Shown: positions 1 to 8,336 of the stretch, one piece after another | Position numbering within the stretch: position 1 is the stretch's first letter | Layout: each line of letters begins with the position of its first letter | Source: Limibacillus sp. | GTDB taxonomy: Bacteria; Pseudomonadota; Alphaproteobacteria; Kiloniellales; CECT-8803 | Assembly (NCBI GenBank): GCA_037379885.1 | Contig: JARRJC010000016.1 | Coordinates: 1 to 39,388, forward strand | Reading direction: 5' to 3' | Length of the DNA: 39,388 nucleotides | Translations under genes and position numbers: made by a program | The notes under the pieces: model-generated | Database searches by the model: none | Seen by the model: the letters and a program-made list of their open reading frames with translations, nothing else | What the model was told of the DNA's origin: nothing

Positions 1-1
1 C

Positions 2-211
2 GGTCACATCGTGAGCTCCTTGCTGCCCGATTCCCTGGCGACGCCGTTCCGCACCTATAACGGTGATGGTCTCGCCATCCTCGCCACCCTTTTCATACTC
101 GTGCCCATGGTGACGCGGTCGGTGGGGCACGAGATCGACCCGGCCCAATGTCTGGTGGTTCAGCCCACCCTTGTCCTGGTGTCGCTGGTGGAAGCGCTTG
201 CCTTCCACTAG
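2..211 (+). CDS. Possible 3' end of an unidentified ORF (partial)
   Basis: This plus-strand frame is open from the window edge to a TAG at 209-211. It could be the tail of a gene beginning upstream, or a 66-residue protein from the GTG at 11. The product has one hydrophobic stretch near the middle and another near the end, but I recognise no family. The opposite strand also has a long open frame here, so the coding strand is not settled. No ribosome-binding site is evident before the GTG. Treat as a placeholder. Confidence 0.2.
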   Translation, partial: GHIVSSLLPDSLATPFRTYNGDGLAILATLFILVPMVTRSVGHEIDPAQCLVVQPTLVLVSLVEALAFH

Positions 212-263
212 GCCCTCAACGGCCCCTTGACGCGGCTGCGCGCTCGCGCGCAATAAGGGGGCC

Positions 264-413
264 ATGAGCAAGACGGACGCAAAGACCGAAGAACCCGAAA
301 AGACTTCCGCCCTGAAGAAGGAGGCGCAAGCCGAGCGCGAGGCGCGTCTCGCCGCCGCCCTGCGCGACAACCTGAAGCGCCGCAAGCAGCAGGCCCGCGC
401 GCGCAAGTCCTGA
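264..413 (+). CDS. Small basic/acidic conserved protein (49 aa)
   Basis: An ATG at 264, preceded by a purine-rich AAGGGGG stretch, opens a 49-residue frame. The product is almost entirely charged: an acidic/Lys N-terminal third (MSKTDAKTEEPEK), an Ala/Glu/Arg-rich middle likely to be one amphipathic helix, and a strongly basic tail (NLKRRKQQARARKS). Similar tiny Lys/Arg-tailed proteins are common near cell-wall and nucleotide genes in alphaproteobacterial genomes (established pattern, from memory). No function is known to me; the composition would suit RNA or ribosome binding, which is speculation. It stands alone, with a 182-bp gap before dcd. Confidence 0.6.
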   Translation: MSKTDAKTEEPEKTSALKKEAQAEREARLAAALRDNLKRRKQQARARKS

Positions 414-428
414 TCGGCAAGGTTCATC

Positions 429-448
429 GAATCGCCGCGAATCGCCGC
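429..448. repeat. 10-bp tandem repeat, two copies
   Basis: The unit GAATCGCCGC occurs twice back to back in the gap between the small basic protein gene and dcd. Probably replication slippage; no function seen. Confidence 0.7.
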
Positions 449-541
449 GAAGCCACCCCAATCCGGCCCGCTTTGCCCGGCAAAAGAGCCGCTGGGCCTT
501 GAGGGCCCCCAGGCATTTCGAGTAGAAACCCCGAGGGCCCG

Positions 542-569
542 GAGACTCCGGCGACCCCGACGGAGTCTC
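542..569 (+). promoter_or_regulatory. Perfect stem-loop in the dcd leader
   Basis: GAGACTCCG at 542-550 is the exact reverse complement of CGGAGTCTC at 561-569, giving a 9-bp stem with a 10-nt loop that ends 26 nt before the dcd start codon. No T-run follows, so it is not a classical intrinsic terminator. A second, weaker hairpin (CTGGG/CCCAG) lies at 492-512. They may be RNA control elements or mRNA-stabilising structures. Confidence 0.5.
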
Positions 570-595
570 AGCAGCAAGAAAAGGCCGCCAGCCCC

Positions 596-1150
596 ATGTC
601 CATCCTGTCCGATATCTGGATCCGGGAAATGGCCCAGAAGCAGGGTATGATCGAGCCCTTCGTGGAGAGCCAGAAGCGCGAAGGCACGATCTCCTATGGC
701 CTTTCCTCCTACGGCTACGACGCGCGGGTCGCGGGCGAGTTCCGCATCTTCACCAACGTCGACAACGCGGTGGTCGATCCGAAGAACTTCTCGGACAGCT
801 CCTTCGTCGAGCGCGACGCCGACGTCTGCATCATCCCGCCGAACTCCTTCGCGCTGGCGCGCACGGTGGAGTACTTCCGCATTCCGCGCGACGTGCTGGT
901 GATCTGCCTTGGCAAGTCCACCTACGCCCGCTGCGGGATCATCGTCAACGTGACGCCGCTGGAGCCGGAGTGGGAAGGCCACGTCACGCTGGAGTTCTCC
1001 AACACCACGCCGCTGCCCGCGAAAATCTACGCCAACGAGGGCGCCTGCCAGTTCCTGTTCTTGAAGGGCAACGAGCCCTGCGAGACCTCCTACAAAGACC
1101 GCGCGGGCAAGTACATGGGCCAGCGCGGCGTGACGCTTCCGAAGCTCTAA
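596..1150 (+). CDS. dcd: dCTP deaminase
   Basis: This enzyme deaminates dCTP to dUTP, the first step of the cytosolic route to dTMP. The 184-residue product has the usual length and carries the family core: the GKSTYAR segment at residues 106-112 (with the conserved Arg), followed by a beta-rich stretch with the catalytic Glu in TLEFSN (E133) and the C-terminal GQRG motif near 175-178. It belongs to the trimeric dUTPase/dCTP deaminase fold. I see no sign of the bifunctional deaminase/dUTPase type, but that cannot be excluded by eye. murA starts 20 bp downstream, so the two are probably co-transcribed. A stem-loop precedes the start. Confidence 0.95.
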   Translation: MSILSDIWIREMAQKQGMIEPFVESQKREGTISYGLSSYGYDARVAGEFRIFTNVDNAVVDPKNFSDSSFVERDADVCIIPPNSFALARTVEYFRIPRDVLVICLGKSTYARCGIIVNVTPLEPEWEGHVTLEFSNTTPLPAKIYANEGACQFLFLKGNEPCETSYKDRAGKYMGQRGVTLPKL

Positions 1151-1170
1151 CGCTTGGAAATTGGGACCTG

Positions 1171-2451
1171 ATGGATAGCATCGAGATTCAAGGCGGCCGG
1201 CCGCTGGTCGGAGAGATCGCCGTCAGCGGCGCGAAGAACGCGGCCCTGCCGCTCATGACCGCCTGCCTGCTGACCGACGAGCCGCTCACGCTGTCGGGCG
1301 TGCCGCGTCTCGCCGATATCCAGACGCTCTCCAACCTGCTGGAGGCGCACGGCGCCGCCATCGAGGAAATCGGCGAGGACAAGGGCCGCCGCGCCCTCAA
1401 GCTCCAGGCCGCCGAGATCACCTCGACCAAGGCCTCCTACGATCTGGTCCGCAAGATGCGCGCCTCCGTGCTGGTGCTGGGCCCGCTGCTGGCGCGCTGC
1501 GGCCATGCCGAGGTCTCCCTGCCCGGCGGCTGCGCCATCGGCACGCGCCCGGTCGATCTGCACCTGCGCGGCATGGAGGCGCTGGGCGCCGAGATCGAGC
1601 TGGAGGAGGGCTACATCAAGGCGCGCGCGCCCAAGGGGCTGAAGGGCGGCGAGTACGTCTTTCCCAAGGTCTCGGTCGGGGCCACGGAGAACATGCTGAT
1701 GGCGGCCTCCCTGGCCGAGGGCACGACGCGCCTGGCGGGGGCGGCCTGCGAGCCGGAGATCGTCGATCTGGCGCGCTGCCTCGTCGCCATGGGCGCCAAG
1801 ATCGAGGGCATCGGCCAGCCGGAGATGACCATCACCGGCGTGCCGCGCCTGGGCGCCGCCACCCACCGGGTGGTGCCCGACCGGATCGAGGCGGGCACCT
1901 TCCTGATGGCTGCGGGCATTACCGGCGGCGACCTGACGCTGCTCGGGGCGGAGGCCGAACACCTGCACTCCGTGATCGACGTCCTGGCCGACGCCGGCAT
2001 GAAGATCGAGGCGACCAACGAGGGGCTGCGCGCGCGCCCGGCCAACGGCCGCCTGGTCGGGGCGGACGCCATGACGGAGCCCTTTCCCGGCTTCCCGACC
2101 GACCTTCAGGCGCAGTTCATGGCCCTGATGACCACGGCGGAGGGGGCCTCGATGATCACCGAGACGATCTTCGAGAACCGCTTCATGCACGTGCCGGAGT
2201 TGATGCGCATGGGCGCGCACATTACCGTTCACGGCGGCTCCGCCCTGGTGCGCGGCCGCGCCGCGCTCAAGGGCGCGCCGGTCATGGCGACCGATCTGCG
2301 GGCCTCCGTCTCGCTGGTGCTGGCCGGTCTGGCGGCGGAGGGCACGACGCAGGTGAACCGGGTCTACCATCTGGACCGGGGTTACGAACGTATTGAAGAG
2401 AAGCTCGCGGCCTGCGGCGCTTCGATCCGCAGGGTGCCGGAGCAGAGATAA
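1171..2451 (+). CDS. murA: UDP-N-acetylglucosamine 1-carboxyvinyltransferase
   Basis: MurA transfers enolpyruvate from PEP to UDP-GlcNAc, the committed step of peptidoglycan synthesis in the cytoplasm. From the ATG at 1171 the product is 426 aa, the normal length. The substrate-binding SGAKNAALP motif is at residues 19-27, and the catalytic loop [15 protein letters not shown] contains Cys121, the residue alkylated by fosfomycin in the family, so a fosfomycin-sensitive enzyme is expected. The repeated alpha/beta domains of an EPSP-synthase-type fold are apparent. The same frame is open further upstream, but that part overlaps dcd and does not look like MurA. It is followed at 60 bp by the DUF2948 gene. 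Confidence 0.96.
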   Translation: MDSIEIQGGRPLVGEIAVSGAKNAALPLMTACLLTDEPLTLSGVPRLADIQTLSNLLEAHGAAIEEIGEDKGRRALKLQAAEITSTKASYDLVRKMRASVLVLGPLLARCGHAEVSLPGGCAIGTRPVDLHLRGMEALGAEIELEEGYIKARAPKGLKGGEYVFPKVSVGATENMLMAASLAEGTTRLAGAACEPEIVDLARCLVAMGAKIEGIGQPEMTITGVPRLGAATHRVVPDRIEAGTFLMAAGITGGDLTLLGAEAEHLHSVIDVLADAGMKIEATNEGLRARPANGRLVGADAMTEPFPGFPTDLQAQFMALMTTAEGASMITETIFENRFMHVPELMRMGAHITVHGGSALVRGRAALKGAPVMATDLRASVSLVLAGLAAEGTTQVNRVYHLDRGYERIEEKLAACGASIRRVPEQR

Positions 2452-2510
2452 TATCTGCCTGGCAGGCGACCAGACCGGGCTGGCGACAACAGAGGACGTG
2501 AAGAGGGATC

Positions 2511-3023
2511 ATGGAGGGCAAGCCGTTCAAGCCGCTGAAGCTGCGCGTCAAGGACGCGGACGACCTGACGGTGCTTTCCTCGCTGTTGCAGGACGCCCTG
2601 CTTCCCGTGCAGGACATGACCTTCCTTCAGAAGGAACGACGCTTCGTCATGGTCCTCAACCGCTTCTGCTGGGAGCGCGCGCCCGAGGCCATCACCTTCG
2701 ACGAGGACGAAGAGGACGAGGAGAGCCAGGAGGACGCCTCCTTCGCTGAGGTCGGTCCCGGCACGGTCTATGAACGGGTCAACTGTGGCCTGACCTTCGA
2801 CAACGTCAGCGTCGCGCGCTTCCGCAACCTCGACCTGGAGGACCGCGGGGGCATCCTGGAATTGCTGGCGATCGAGCAGAAGGGCGAGCGCCTGCTGCTG
2901 CGCTTCGCCGACGAGGCCGAGATCGAACTTGTCACCACGCGGATCAGCGGCCACTTGGAAGACCTGGGCGAGCCCTGGCCCACCACCCGCCGCCCGGACC
3001 ACCCGGTCGAGGAAGAAGACTGA
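2511..3023 (+). CDS. DUF2948 family protein
   Basis: The 170-residue product matches the DUF2948 family, found in alphaproteobacteria beside murA and hisD (established genomic association, from memory). The sequence starts with a conserved block (LKLRVKDADDLTVLSSLLQDA), contains an Arg/aromatic RRFVMVLNRFCWE segment near residues 43-55, an acidic insert (DEDEEDEESQED) around 65-76, and a C-terminal half of probable beta strands ending in another acidic tail. No catalytic motif is visible and no biochemical role is known to me. hisG begins 30 bp downstream, so it is probably part of the same operon. Confidence 0.85.
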   Translation: MEGKPFKPLKLRVKDADDLTVLSSLLQDALLPVQDMTFLQKERRFVMVLNRFCWERAPEAITFDEDEEDEESQEDASFAEVGPGTVYERVNCGLTFDNVSVARFRNLDLEDRGGILELLAIEQKGERLLLRFADEAEIELVTTRISGHLEDLGEPWPTTRRPDHPVEEED

Positions 3024-3053
3024 CGCCGCTAGGCAGTAACAAGAGGAAAGCCC

Positions 3054-3716
3054 ATGGCCACCAAGGAAGGCTTGGTCATCGCCGTGCCGAAAGGCCGGAT
3101 CCTGAAAGAACTGCTGCCCGTGATGACGCGGGCCGGCATTGAGCCGGAGTCCGCCTTCCACGACGAGCATGCGCGCCAGCTTCGCTTTTCGACCAACCTG
3201 CCGGAGGTCGAGATCGTGCGCGTGCGCTCCTTCGACGTTGCGACCTTCGTCGCCTTTGGCGGCGCGCAGCTGGGCGTCGCAGGCTCCGACGTGCTGATGG
3301 AGTTCGACTATCCGGAGATCTATGCGCCGGTCGACCTGGACCTGGGCCACTGCCGCCTCTCCGTGGCCGAGCCCAAGGCGCTCGCCGATACCGACGACCC
3401 GTCGCGCTGGAGCCATGTGCGCATCGCGACCAAGTACCCGGAGGTCACCAAGCGGCACTTCGCCGCGCGCGGCGTCCAGGCCGAGGTGATCAAGCTGTCC
3501 GGCGCCATGGAGCTGGCCCCGAGCCTGGGGCTCTGCCGGCGCATCGTCGATCTGGTCTCGACCGGCTCGACCCTGAAGGCCAACGATCTGGTGGAGGTCG
3601 AACACATCGCCGACATCTCCTCTCGCCTGATCGTCAACCGGGAGGCGCTGAAGACCCGTCCCGAACAGGTCGGCGGCTGGATCGAGCGTTTCCGGGAGGC
3701 CGTCGATGCCGCTTAA
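3054..3716 (+). CDS. hisG: ATP phosphoribosyltransferase, short form
   Basis: HisG condenses ATP with PRPP in the first step of histidine biosynthesis. At 220 aa it is the short form: the catalytic periplasmic-binding-like domains are present (IAVPKGRI at residues 9-16, and the PRPP-binding region around [14 protein letters not shown] near 165-178), but the C-terminal ACT-like regulatory domain of long HisG is absent. Short HisG enzymes normally need HisZ, a histidyl-tRNA-synthetase paralogue, for activity and feedback control; no hisZ lies in this window. The last 11 bp overlap hisD, indicating translational coupling. The AAGAGGAAAG ribosome-binding site precedes the ATG. Confidence 0.95.
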   Translation: MATKEGLVIAVPKGRILKELLPVMTRAGIEPESAFHDEHARQLRFSTNLPEVEIVRVRSFDVATFVAFGGAQLGVAGSDVLMEFDYPEIYAPVDLDLGHCRLSVAEPKALADTDDPSRWSHVRIATKYPEVTKRHFAARGVQAEVIKLSGAMELAPSLGLCRRIVDLVSTGSTLKANDLVEVEHIADISSRLIVNREALKTRPEQVGGWIERFREAVDAA

Positions 3717-5016
3717 GCTGAACAACGCCGAGGCCGGTTTCGCGGCCGCCTTCGACGGCTTCTTGAACCTGAAGCGCGATCAGGACGCCGATGTCGACCG
3801 CGTCGTCGCGCAGATCATCCAGCGGGTGCGCGATGAAGGCGACGCCGCGCTGGTCGAGCTGACCGAGCGCTTCGACCGTATCGCCTTGCAGGCCGAGGAC
3901 CTGCGGATCCCCGAGAGCGCCTTCGAGGCGGCGGCGGAGCAGGTCCCGGCGGAGACCCTGAGGGCCCTGGAGGTCGCGGCCGCGCGCATTGCCGACTTCC
4001 ACGAACGCCAGAAGCCAGAAGACCTCAGCTACCGGGATGCCGAGGGCAACCTGCTGGGCTACCGCTGGACGGCGGTGGACGCCGCGGGCCTCTACGTGCC
4101 CGGCGGCACGGCGGCCTATCCCTCCTCCGTCCTGATGAACGCGATCCCGGCCCGGGTGGCCGGCGTGGAGCGCCGCGTCATGGTGGTGCCGACGCCCGAT
4201 GGGGTGCTGAACCCGCTGGTGCTGCTGGCGGCCAAGCTCGCCGGGGTGACGGAAGCCTACCGCATCGGCGGCGCCCAGGCGGTGGCGGCGCTCGCCTACG
4301 GCACCGCCAGCATCGCGCCGGTCGACAAGATCGTCGGACCCGGCAACGCCTTCGTGGCCGCCGCCAAGCGCCGGGTCTTCGGCCAGGTCGGAATCGACTC
4401 CATCGCCGGGCCCTCGGAGATCCTGGTGGTGGCCGACGCCGCCAACGATCCCGCCTGGATCGCCGCCGACCTGCTGAGCCAGGCCGAGCACGACGCCAAC
4501 GCGCAGGCTGTCCTGATCACGGACGACGCCGGGTTCGCCGGAGAGGTGGAGCGCGCCATCGACCGTCACCTCCAAAGTCTGCCGCGCAGCGAGATCGCGG
4601 CGGCCAGCTGGCGTGACTACGGCGCGGTCATCCTGGTCGAAAAGCTCGAGGCCGAAGCGCCTGCGCTGGTCGACCGCATCGCGCCGGAGCACCTGGAACT
4701 CGCGGTGGAAGAGCCCGAGGCCATGGCCGCGTCCGTGCGCCATGCCGGAGCGATCTTCATGGGCCGCCACACGCCGGAGGCCATCGGCGACTATCTGGCG
4801 GGACCGAACCACGTGCTGCCCACCTCGCGGACTGCGCGCTTTTCCAGCGGCCTCTCGGTCCTGGATTTCATGAAGCGCAGTTCGCTGGTCGGTTTCACGC
4901 CCGAAGGCCTGGCCGCTGTCGGCGGATCGGCGGTGACGCTGGCGCAGGCCGAGGGCCTGGACGCCCATGCGCTCTCGGTCGCCATCCGTCTGGCGGGGCC
5001 GGACGCCAAAGGCTAG
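3706..5016 (+). CDS. hisD: Histidinol dehydrogenase
   Basis: HisD is the zinc-dependent NAD enzyme that oxidises L-histidinol to L-histidine in the last two steps of the pathway. The 436-residue product has the typical length and motifs: [13 protein letters not shown] near residue 210, [12 protein letters not shown] near 256-267 (Gln/His zinc-site region), and the block [15 protein letters not shown] from about residue 355. The start codon lies inside the 3' end of hisG, so expression is likely coupled. The following UPF0262 gene begins 10 bp after the stop. No other his gene is present, so the pathway is dispersed in this genome. Confidence 0.96.
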   Translation: MPLKLNNAEAGFAAAFDGFLNLKRDQDADVDRVVAQIIQRVRDEGDAALVELTERFDRIALQAEDLRIPESAFEAAAEQVPAETLRALEVAAARIADFHERQKPEDLSYRDAEGNLLGYRWTAVDAAGLYVPGGTAAYPSSVLMNAIPARVAGVERRVMVVPTPDGVLNPLVLLAAKLAGVTEAYRIGGAQAVAALAYGTASIAPVDKIVGPGNAFVAAAKRRVFGQVGIDSIAGPSEILVVADAANDPAWIAADLLSQAEHDANAQAVLITDDAGFAGEVERAIDRHLQSLPRSEIAAASWRDYGAVILVEKLEAEAPALVDRIAPEHLELAVEEPEAMAASVRHAGAIFMGRHTPEAIGDYLAGPNHVLPTSRTARFSSGLSVLDFMKRSSLVGFTPEGLAAVGGSAVTLAQAEGLDAHALSVAIRLAGPDAKG

Positions 5017-5026
5017 TCTCTCCCCC

Positions 5027-5506
5027 ATGGGCGAGGAGACGCGCAACAAGATCAAATCCATCCGGCTCGATGAGAAGTCGGTCGTGCGCCGCAACCCGGA
5101 TGTGGAGCACGAGCGCGCGGTCGCCATCTTCGATCTTCTGGAGGACAACTCCTTTGCGCTGGCTCAGGGGCCGGAGGGTCCCTACTGCGTGGTGCTGCGG
5201 CTGGAGGAAGACCGCCTGATTTTCGACATCTCCGACGAAGCGGAGACGCCGCTGGAGACGGTGGCGCTGTCGGTGAAGCCCTTCCGCCGCGTGGTGAAGG
5301 ACTACTTCTCGGTCTGCGAGACCTATTTCGAGGCGATCAAGACCGCCAGCCCCTCGCGCATCGAGGCCATCGACATGGGCCGCAGGGGTCTCCACAACGA
5401 GGGCTCCGACATGTTGCGCGACCGCCTGGAGGGCAAGGTCACGCTGGATTTCGATACCTCCCGGCGGCTCTTCACGCTGCTCTGCGTCCTGCACATCAGG
5501 GGCTAG
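5027..5506 (+). CDS. UPF0262 family protein
   Basis: The 159-residue product belongs to UPF0262, a family of unknown function largely restricted to alphaproteobacteria and commonly found next to hisD (established, from memory). The recognisable segments are [12 protein letters not shown] at the N-terminus, [15 protein letters not shown] near residues 28-42, and the C-terminal [12 protein letters not shown] block followed by [20 protein letters not shown]. No catalytic signature or membrane segment is seen. The ATG at 5027 was chosen because homologues start with this segment; an in-frame upstream ATG at 4967 lies inside hisD. No clear Shine-Dalgarno precedes it, consistent with coupling to hisD. 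Confidence 0.88.
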   Translation: MGEETRNKIKSIRLDEKSVVRRNPDVEHERAVAIFDLLEDNSFALAQGPEGPYCVVLRLEEDRLIFDISDEAETPLETVALSVKPFRRVVKDYFSVCETYFEAIKTASPSRIEAIDMGRRGLHNEGSDMLRDRLEGKVTLDFDTSRRLFTLLCVLHIRG

Positions 5507-5512
5507 CGCGCC

Positions 5513-5956
5513 ATGAGCCGCTACCCCAGCGCCGTCCTCTTCTCCTGCACCAAGAACTCGATCCGCTCCGCCATGGCCGAGGGCTTGTTGAAGCACCTGA
5601 TGGGGCACCGCATCTACGTCGACTCCGCCGGGGTAAGGGAGGGGGAGATCGACCCCTTCGTGGTCGCCGTGATGGACGAGATCGGCATCGACATGTCGCG
5701 CCACAAGTCCAAGACCTTCGACGAGCTGGAGGACGACTCCTTCGACCTCATCATCTCGCTTTCGCCGGAGGCCCAGCACCGCGCGGTGGAGCAGACCCGC
5801 ACCATGGCCTGCGACGTGGAGTTCTGGAACACGCTCGACCCTTCCATCGTGGAAGGCAGCCGCGAGCAGCGGATGGACGCCTACCGTCAGGTGCGCGATC
5901 AACTGATGAAGCGCATCAAGGAACGCTTCCCTCCCGACCTGAAACCCCAGGTGTGA
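5513..5956 (+). CDS. Low-molecular-weight tyrosine phosphatase family protein
   Basis: This 147-residue protein has the LMW-PTP/arsenate-reductase-like fold. Its N-terminal phosphate-binding loop reads CTKNSIRS at residues 12-19, matching the Cys-x4/5-Arg-Ser pattern with nucleophile Cys12 and Arg18; a candidate general acid lies in LDPS (Asp109). The family hydrolyses phosphotyrosine; ArsC-type members reduce arsenate using extra cysteines, which are not convincingly present here. Its place between UPF0262 (6-bp gap) and infA recurs in alphaproteobacteria, so it is likely a stable operon member rather than an arsenic gene. The in vivo substrate is unknown. Confidence 0.85.
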   Translation: MSRYPSAVLFSCTKNSIRSAMAEGLLKHLMGHRIYVDSAGVREGEIDPFVVAVMDEIGIDMSRHKSKTFDELEDDSFDLIISLSPEAQHRAVEQTRTMACDVEFWNTLDPSIVEGSREQRMDAYRQVRDQLMKRIKERFPPDLKPQV

Positions 5957-5984
5957 CGGGGGCTATGGCCCTGAAAACCAGCAT

Positions 5985-6013
5985 TTGTGCCCTCAGCGGC
6001 CTTCAGTTATAGT
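5985..6013 (+). promoter_or_regulatory. Sigma70-like promoter for infA
   Basis: TTGTGC (5985-5990) and TATAGT (6008-6013) are separated by 17 bp, close to the housekeeping consensus, and would start transcription near 6020, leaving a leader of about 55 nt before infA. This is the first gap of more than 100 bp after dcd, so it likely begins a new transcription unit. Confidence 0.6.
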
Positions 6014-6073
6014 CCCGGCCAATCGCGCTGGGCAGAGCTCCGGCGCCTGTTTTTGACGATCCATGAGGATTAG

Positions 6074-6292
6074 ATGGCGAAAGAAGACCTGATTGAGTTC
6101 CAGGGGACGGTTGTCGAACTGCTCCCGAACGCGATGTTCCGCGTCAAACTGGACAACGACCACGAAGTGCTGGCGCACACCGCCGGCAAGATGCGCAAGC
6201 ACCGCATCCGCGTCCTGGCGGGCGACCGCGTCAACGTGGAGATGACCCCTTACGATCTGACCAAGGGCCGGATCACCTTCCGCTTCAAGTAA
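6074..6292 (+). CDS. infA: Translation initiation factor IF-1
   Basis: IF-1 binds the ribosomal A site of the 30S subunit with IF-2 and IF-3 during initiation. The 72-residue product is a single OB-fold (S1-like) domain. It starts [19 protein letters not shown] and contains the hallmark [18 protein letters not shown] block and a [13 protein letters not shown] segment, ending in the basic KGRITFRFK tail; length and motifs are canonical. A GAGGAT ribosome-binding site lies just upstream. It has its own likely promoter and is followed 21 bp later by maf. Confidence 0.97.
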   Translation: MAKEDLIEFQGTVVELLPNAMFRVKLDNDHEVLAHTAGKMRKHRIRVLAGDRVNVEMTPYDLTKGRITFRFK

Positions 6293-6313
6293 GACCTGGA
6301 AAGGGCCGTCGGC

Positions 6314-6931
6314 ATGGCGACCGCGAAAGCCGCCGAAAACGCCGCGGACCCGGCTGAAGGGGCGCCCTTGATCCTGGCCTCCGCTTCGCCCCGGCGTCTC
6401 GAACTGCTCAGACAAATCGACATCGAACCCGACCGGGTGATCCCGGCGGATGTGGACGAGTCCGTGCACAAGCACGAACTGCCTCATGTCTACGCCCGCC
6501 GCGTCGCCTGGGCCAAGCTGGACGCCGTGGCCGGGGCAAATCCCAGCGGATTCGTGCTGGCCGCCGACACGGTAGTGGCGCTTGGCCGCCGCATCCTGCC
6601 GAAAGCCGAAACGCCCGACGAGGCAAAGCGTTGTCTGGAAGCCCTCTCCGGCCGCCGTCACCGGGTGCTGGGCGCGATCTGCCTGCAAGGTCCGGATGGG
6701 CGGCGCGTGCAGCGACTGGTGACCACCCGCGTCGCCTTCAAGCAGCTCTCCGCCCAGGATATCCAGGGCTATCTGGATTCCGGCGAGTGGCGGGGCAAGG
6801 CGGGCGGCTACGCCATTCAGGGCGCCGCCGCCGCCTTCATTCCCTGGATCAACGGGTCCTATCCCAACGTGGTCGGGCTGGCGCTGACCGAAACCCTGGC
6901 GCTGCTCAGGGGCCTCGGCTACCAACGATGA
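6314..6931 (+). CDS. maf: Maf-like nucleoside triphosphate pyrophosphatase
   Basis: Maf proteins hydrolyse non-canonical or modified nucleoside triphosphates (for example dTTP/UTP or methylated derivatives) to the monophosphate and pyrophosphate, acting as house-cleaning enzymes. The 205-residue product has the signature ILASASPRRLELL at residues 20-32, the catalytic ADTVVAL loop in the middle and GKAGGYAIQG towards the end. About 18 extra N-terminal residues (Ala/Glu-rich) precede the domain, so the true start could be slightly downstream. The stop codon overlaps the next start (ATGA), so it is coupled with the RNase E/G gene. Which Maf subclass it is cannot be told by eye. Confidence 0.93.
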   Translation: MATAKAAENAADPAEGAPLILASASPRRLELLRQIDIEPDRVIPADVDESVHKHELPHVYARRVAWAKLDAVAGANPSGFVLAADTVVALGRRILPKAETPDEAKRCLEALSGRRHRVLGAICLQGPDGRRVQRLVTTRVAFKQLSAQDIQGYLDSGEWRGKAGGYAIQGAAAAFIPWINGSYPNVVGLALTETLALLRGLGYQR

Positions 6932-8085
6932 ACCGCGTCTTGATCTCCAGCCTTCCCGGCGAGCTGCGCTTGGCGCGCCTCGTCGATGGGCGGCTGGCCG
7001 AACTGCGCGTCGAGCGCGGGCGCGGTGGTGGGGAAGCGGGCGACCTGCACATGGGCCGCATCAAGCGCCTGGACCGCTCTCAGAAGGCCGCCTTCTGCGA
7101 CATCGGCCTGGGACAGGACGGCTTCCTGCCGCTGGACGAAGCGCCCAAGTCGCTCTCCGAGGGCGACCTGCTGCCGCTTCAGGTGCGCCGCGCAGCCAGC
7201 GAGGGGAAGGGACCGAAGCTCTCCCTCTTCAGGGGCCAGATGCCGCCGGGACTGGAACGCCAGGGCGCGCCCTGCCTGCTGCTGCGCGCCGACGATCCGG
7301 TCTTGGCGCTGAAGGAGGGGGAGGCGCCGGAGGAAATCCTGCTCGACGATCCGGCGCTGCTGCGCCGTCTCCAGCGGCTGCTGGGCGAAGGGCAAGCGGC
7401 GCTGGCCGACCGGCTGAAGCTCTACAGCGGCCTGGTCCCGTTGTTCGAGGCCGAGGGCCTGGAGCCCGAGGTGGAGGCCCTCCTGCAGCCGGAAGTGCCG
7501 CTGCCGGGCGGCGGGCGCCTGTGGATCGAGACGACCCGCGCGCTGGTCGCCGTGGACGTGGATCGAGGCAAGGCCGCCAGCGCGCGCGCCGTGAACCTGG
7601 AAGCCGCGCGGGAGATCGCCCGCCAGCTCCGCCTGCGACAGCTTTCGGGCCTGATCGTGATCGACTTCCTGGATCCAGAGGGGCCCGAGCCCCGCAAGGA
7701 ACTGCGGGGGGCCTTCGAGGCGGCCTTGGCGGGCGATCCCGCGGCCTCAGAACTGCAGCGCCTGGGCGGCAATGGCGTTCTGATGATGACCCGCCAGCGC
7801 TTGCGCCCGGCGCTCCATGAGCGCCTCTGCGAGCCGGGGCAGGCTTGGCGGCCCAGTGCCGGGACGCAGGCTTTCACGGCGCTGCGCGCGGCCCTCGCGG
7901 CGGGTCTCGGAAATCCGGGTAAGCGCGTCCGTCTGGAGGCCGCGCCCGAGGTCCTGCGCGCCTTGGAGGGCGAGGCGGCGGAAGCGCTTGCCGCGGTCGA
8001 ACAGCGCCTCGGTGCGCCCTTGGAGCGGCGGGAGGCGGGCGCTTTGCCGGGTGGTGATCGTGGCTTTGAGCTTGTGATAGAGTAA
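6928..8085 (+). CDS. Short ribonuclease E/G family protein
   Basis: The 385-residue product is an RNase E/G-like endoribonuclease core without the long C-terminal degradosome scaffold. It starts with the S1-like RNA-binding segment (LHMGRIKRLDRSQKAAFCDIGLGQDGFLP, split around residues 41-69) and contains the DNase I-like catalytic region: AVDVDRG with one metal-binding Asp, NLEAAREIARQLRLRQLSG, then VIDFLDP with the second Asp. The zinc-link CPxC motif that tetramerises E. coli RNase E is not seen. Much of the middle differs from RNase G, so the target is uncertain. The start overlaps maf (ATGA) and yacG follows after 5 bp; the infA-maf-RNase-yacG order is common in alphaproteobacteria. Confidence 0.88.
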   Translation: MNRVLISSLPGELRLARLVDGRLAELRVERGRGGGEAGDLHMGRIKRLDRSQKAAFCDIGLGQDGFLPLDEAPKSLSEGDLLPLQVRRAASEGKGPKLSLFRGQMPPGLERQGAPCLLLRADDPVLALKEGEAPEEILLDDPALLRRLQRLLGEGQAALADRLKLYSGLVPLFEAEGLEPEVEALLQPEVPLPGGGRLWIETTRALVAVDVDRGKAASARAVNLEAAREIARQLRLRQLSGLIVIDFLDPEGPEPRKELRGAFEAALAGDPAASELQRLGGNGVLMMTRQRLRPALHERLCEPGQAWRPSAGTQAFTALRAALAAGLGNPGKRVRLEAAPEVLRALEGEAAEALAAVEQRLGAPLERREAGALPGGDRGFELVIE

Positions 8086-8090
8086 GCGTC

Positions 8091-8336
8091 ATGTCGGACG
8101 AAGAGAAGCGTATCGTTTCCCTGCCCCAGGCGAAGAAGAGCAAGAGCGGCTGCCCGGTTTGCAAGCGGCCCAGCGTGACCCGCTACCGTCCCTTCTGCTC
8201 GGCGCGCTGCGCGGACATCGACCTTGGCCGCTGGTTCACCGGCGCCTATGCGCTGCCAAGCAACGAGCCGGTCGATCCAGAGGAGCTCGCCGAGGAGTTG
8301 GCGCGCGAGGCGCAGCGCGGGGAGTCGGAGGAGTGA
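8091..8336 (+). CDS. yacG: DNA gyrase inhibitor / zinc-binding YacG
   Basis: YacG is a small zinc protein that binds GyrB and inhibits gyrase in E. coli. The 81-residue product shows the treble-clef zinc finger with CPVC at residues 21-24 and CSARC at 36-40 (ligands Cys21, 24, 36, 40), the conserved DLGRWFTGAYALPS segment after it, and an acidic Glu-rich C-terminus. The stop codon overlaps the GTG start of the downstream protease gene (GTGA), so the two are translationally coupled. Confidence 0.93.
   Translation: MSDEEKRIVSLPQAKKSKSGCPVCKRPSVTRYRPFCSARCADIDLGRWFTGAYALPSNEPVDPEELAEELAREAQRGESEE

Noticed and set aside
5513-5956. Arsenate reductase and thus an arsenic-resistance locus
   Set aside because: The second-shell cysteines needed for reduction are not convincing and no arsenic genes are adjacent; a phosphatase in a conserved housekeeping order fits better. 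The nearby BASS transporter at 19097 is far away and not ACR3-like enough to link.
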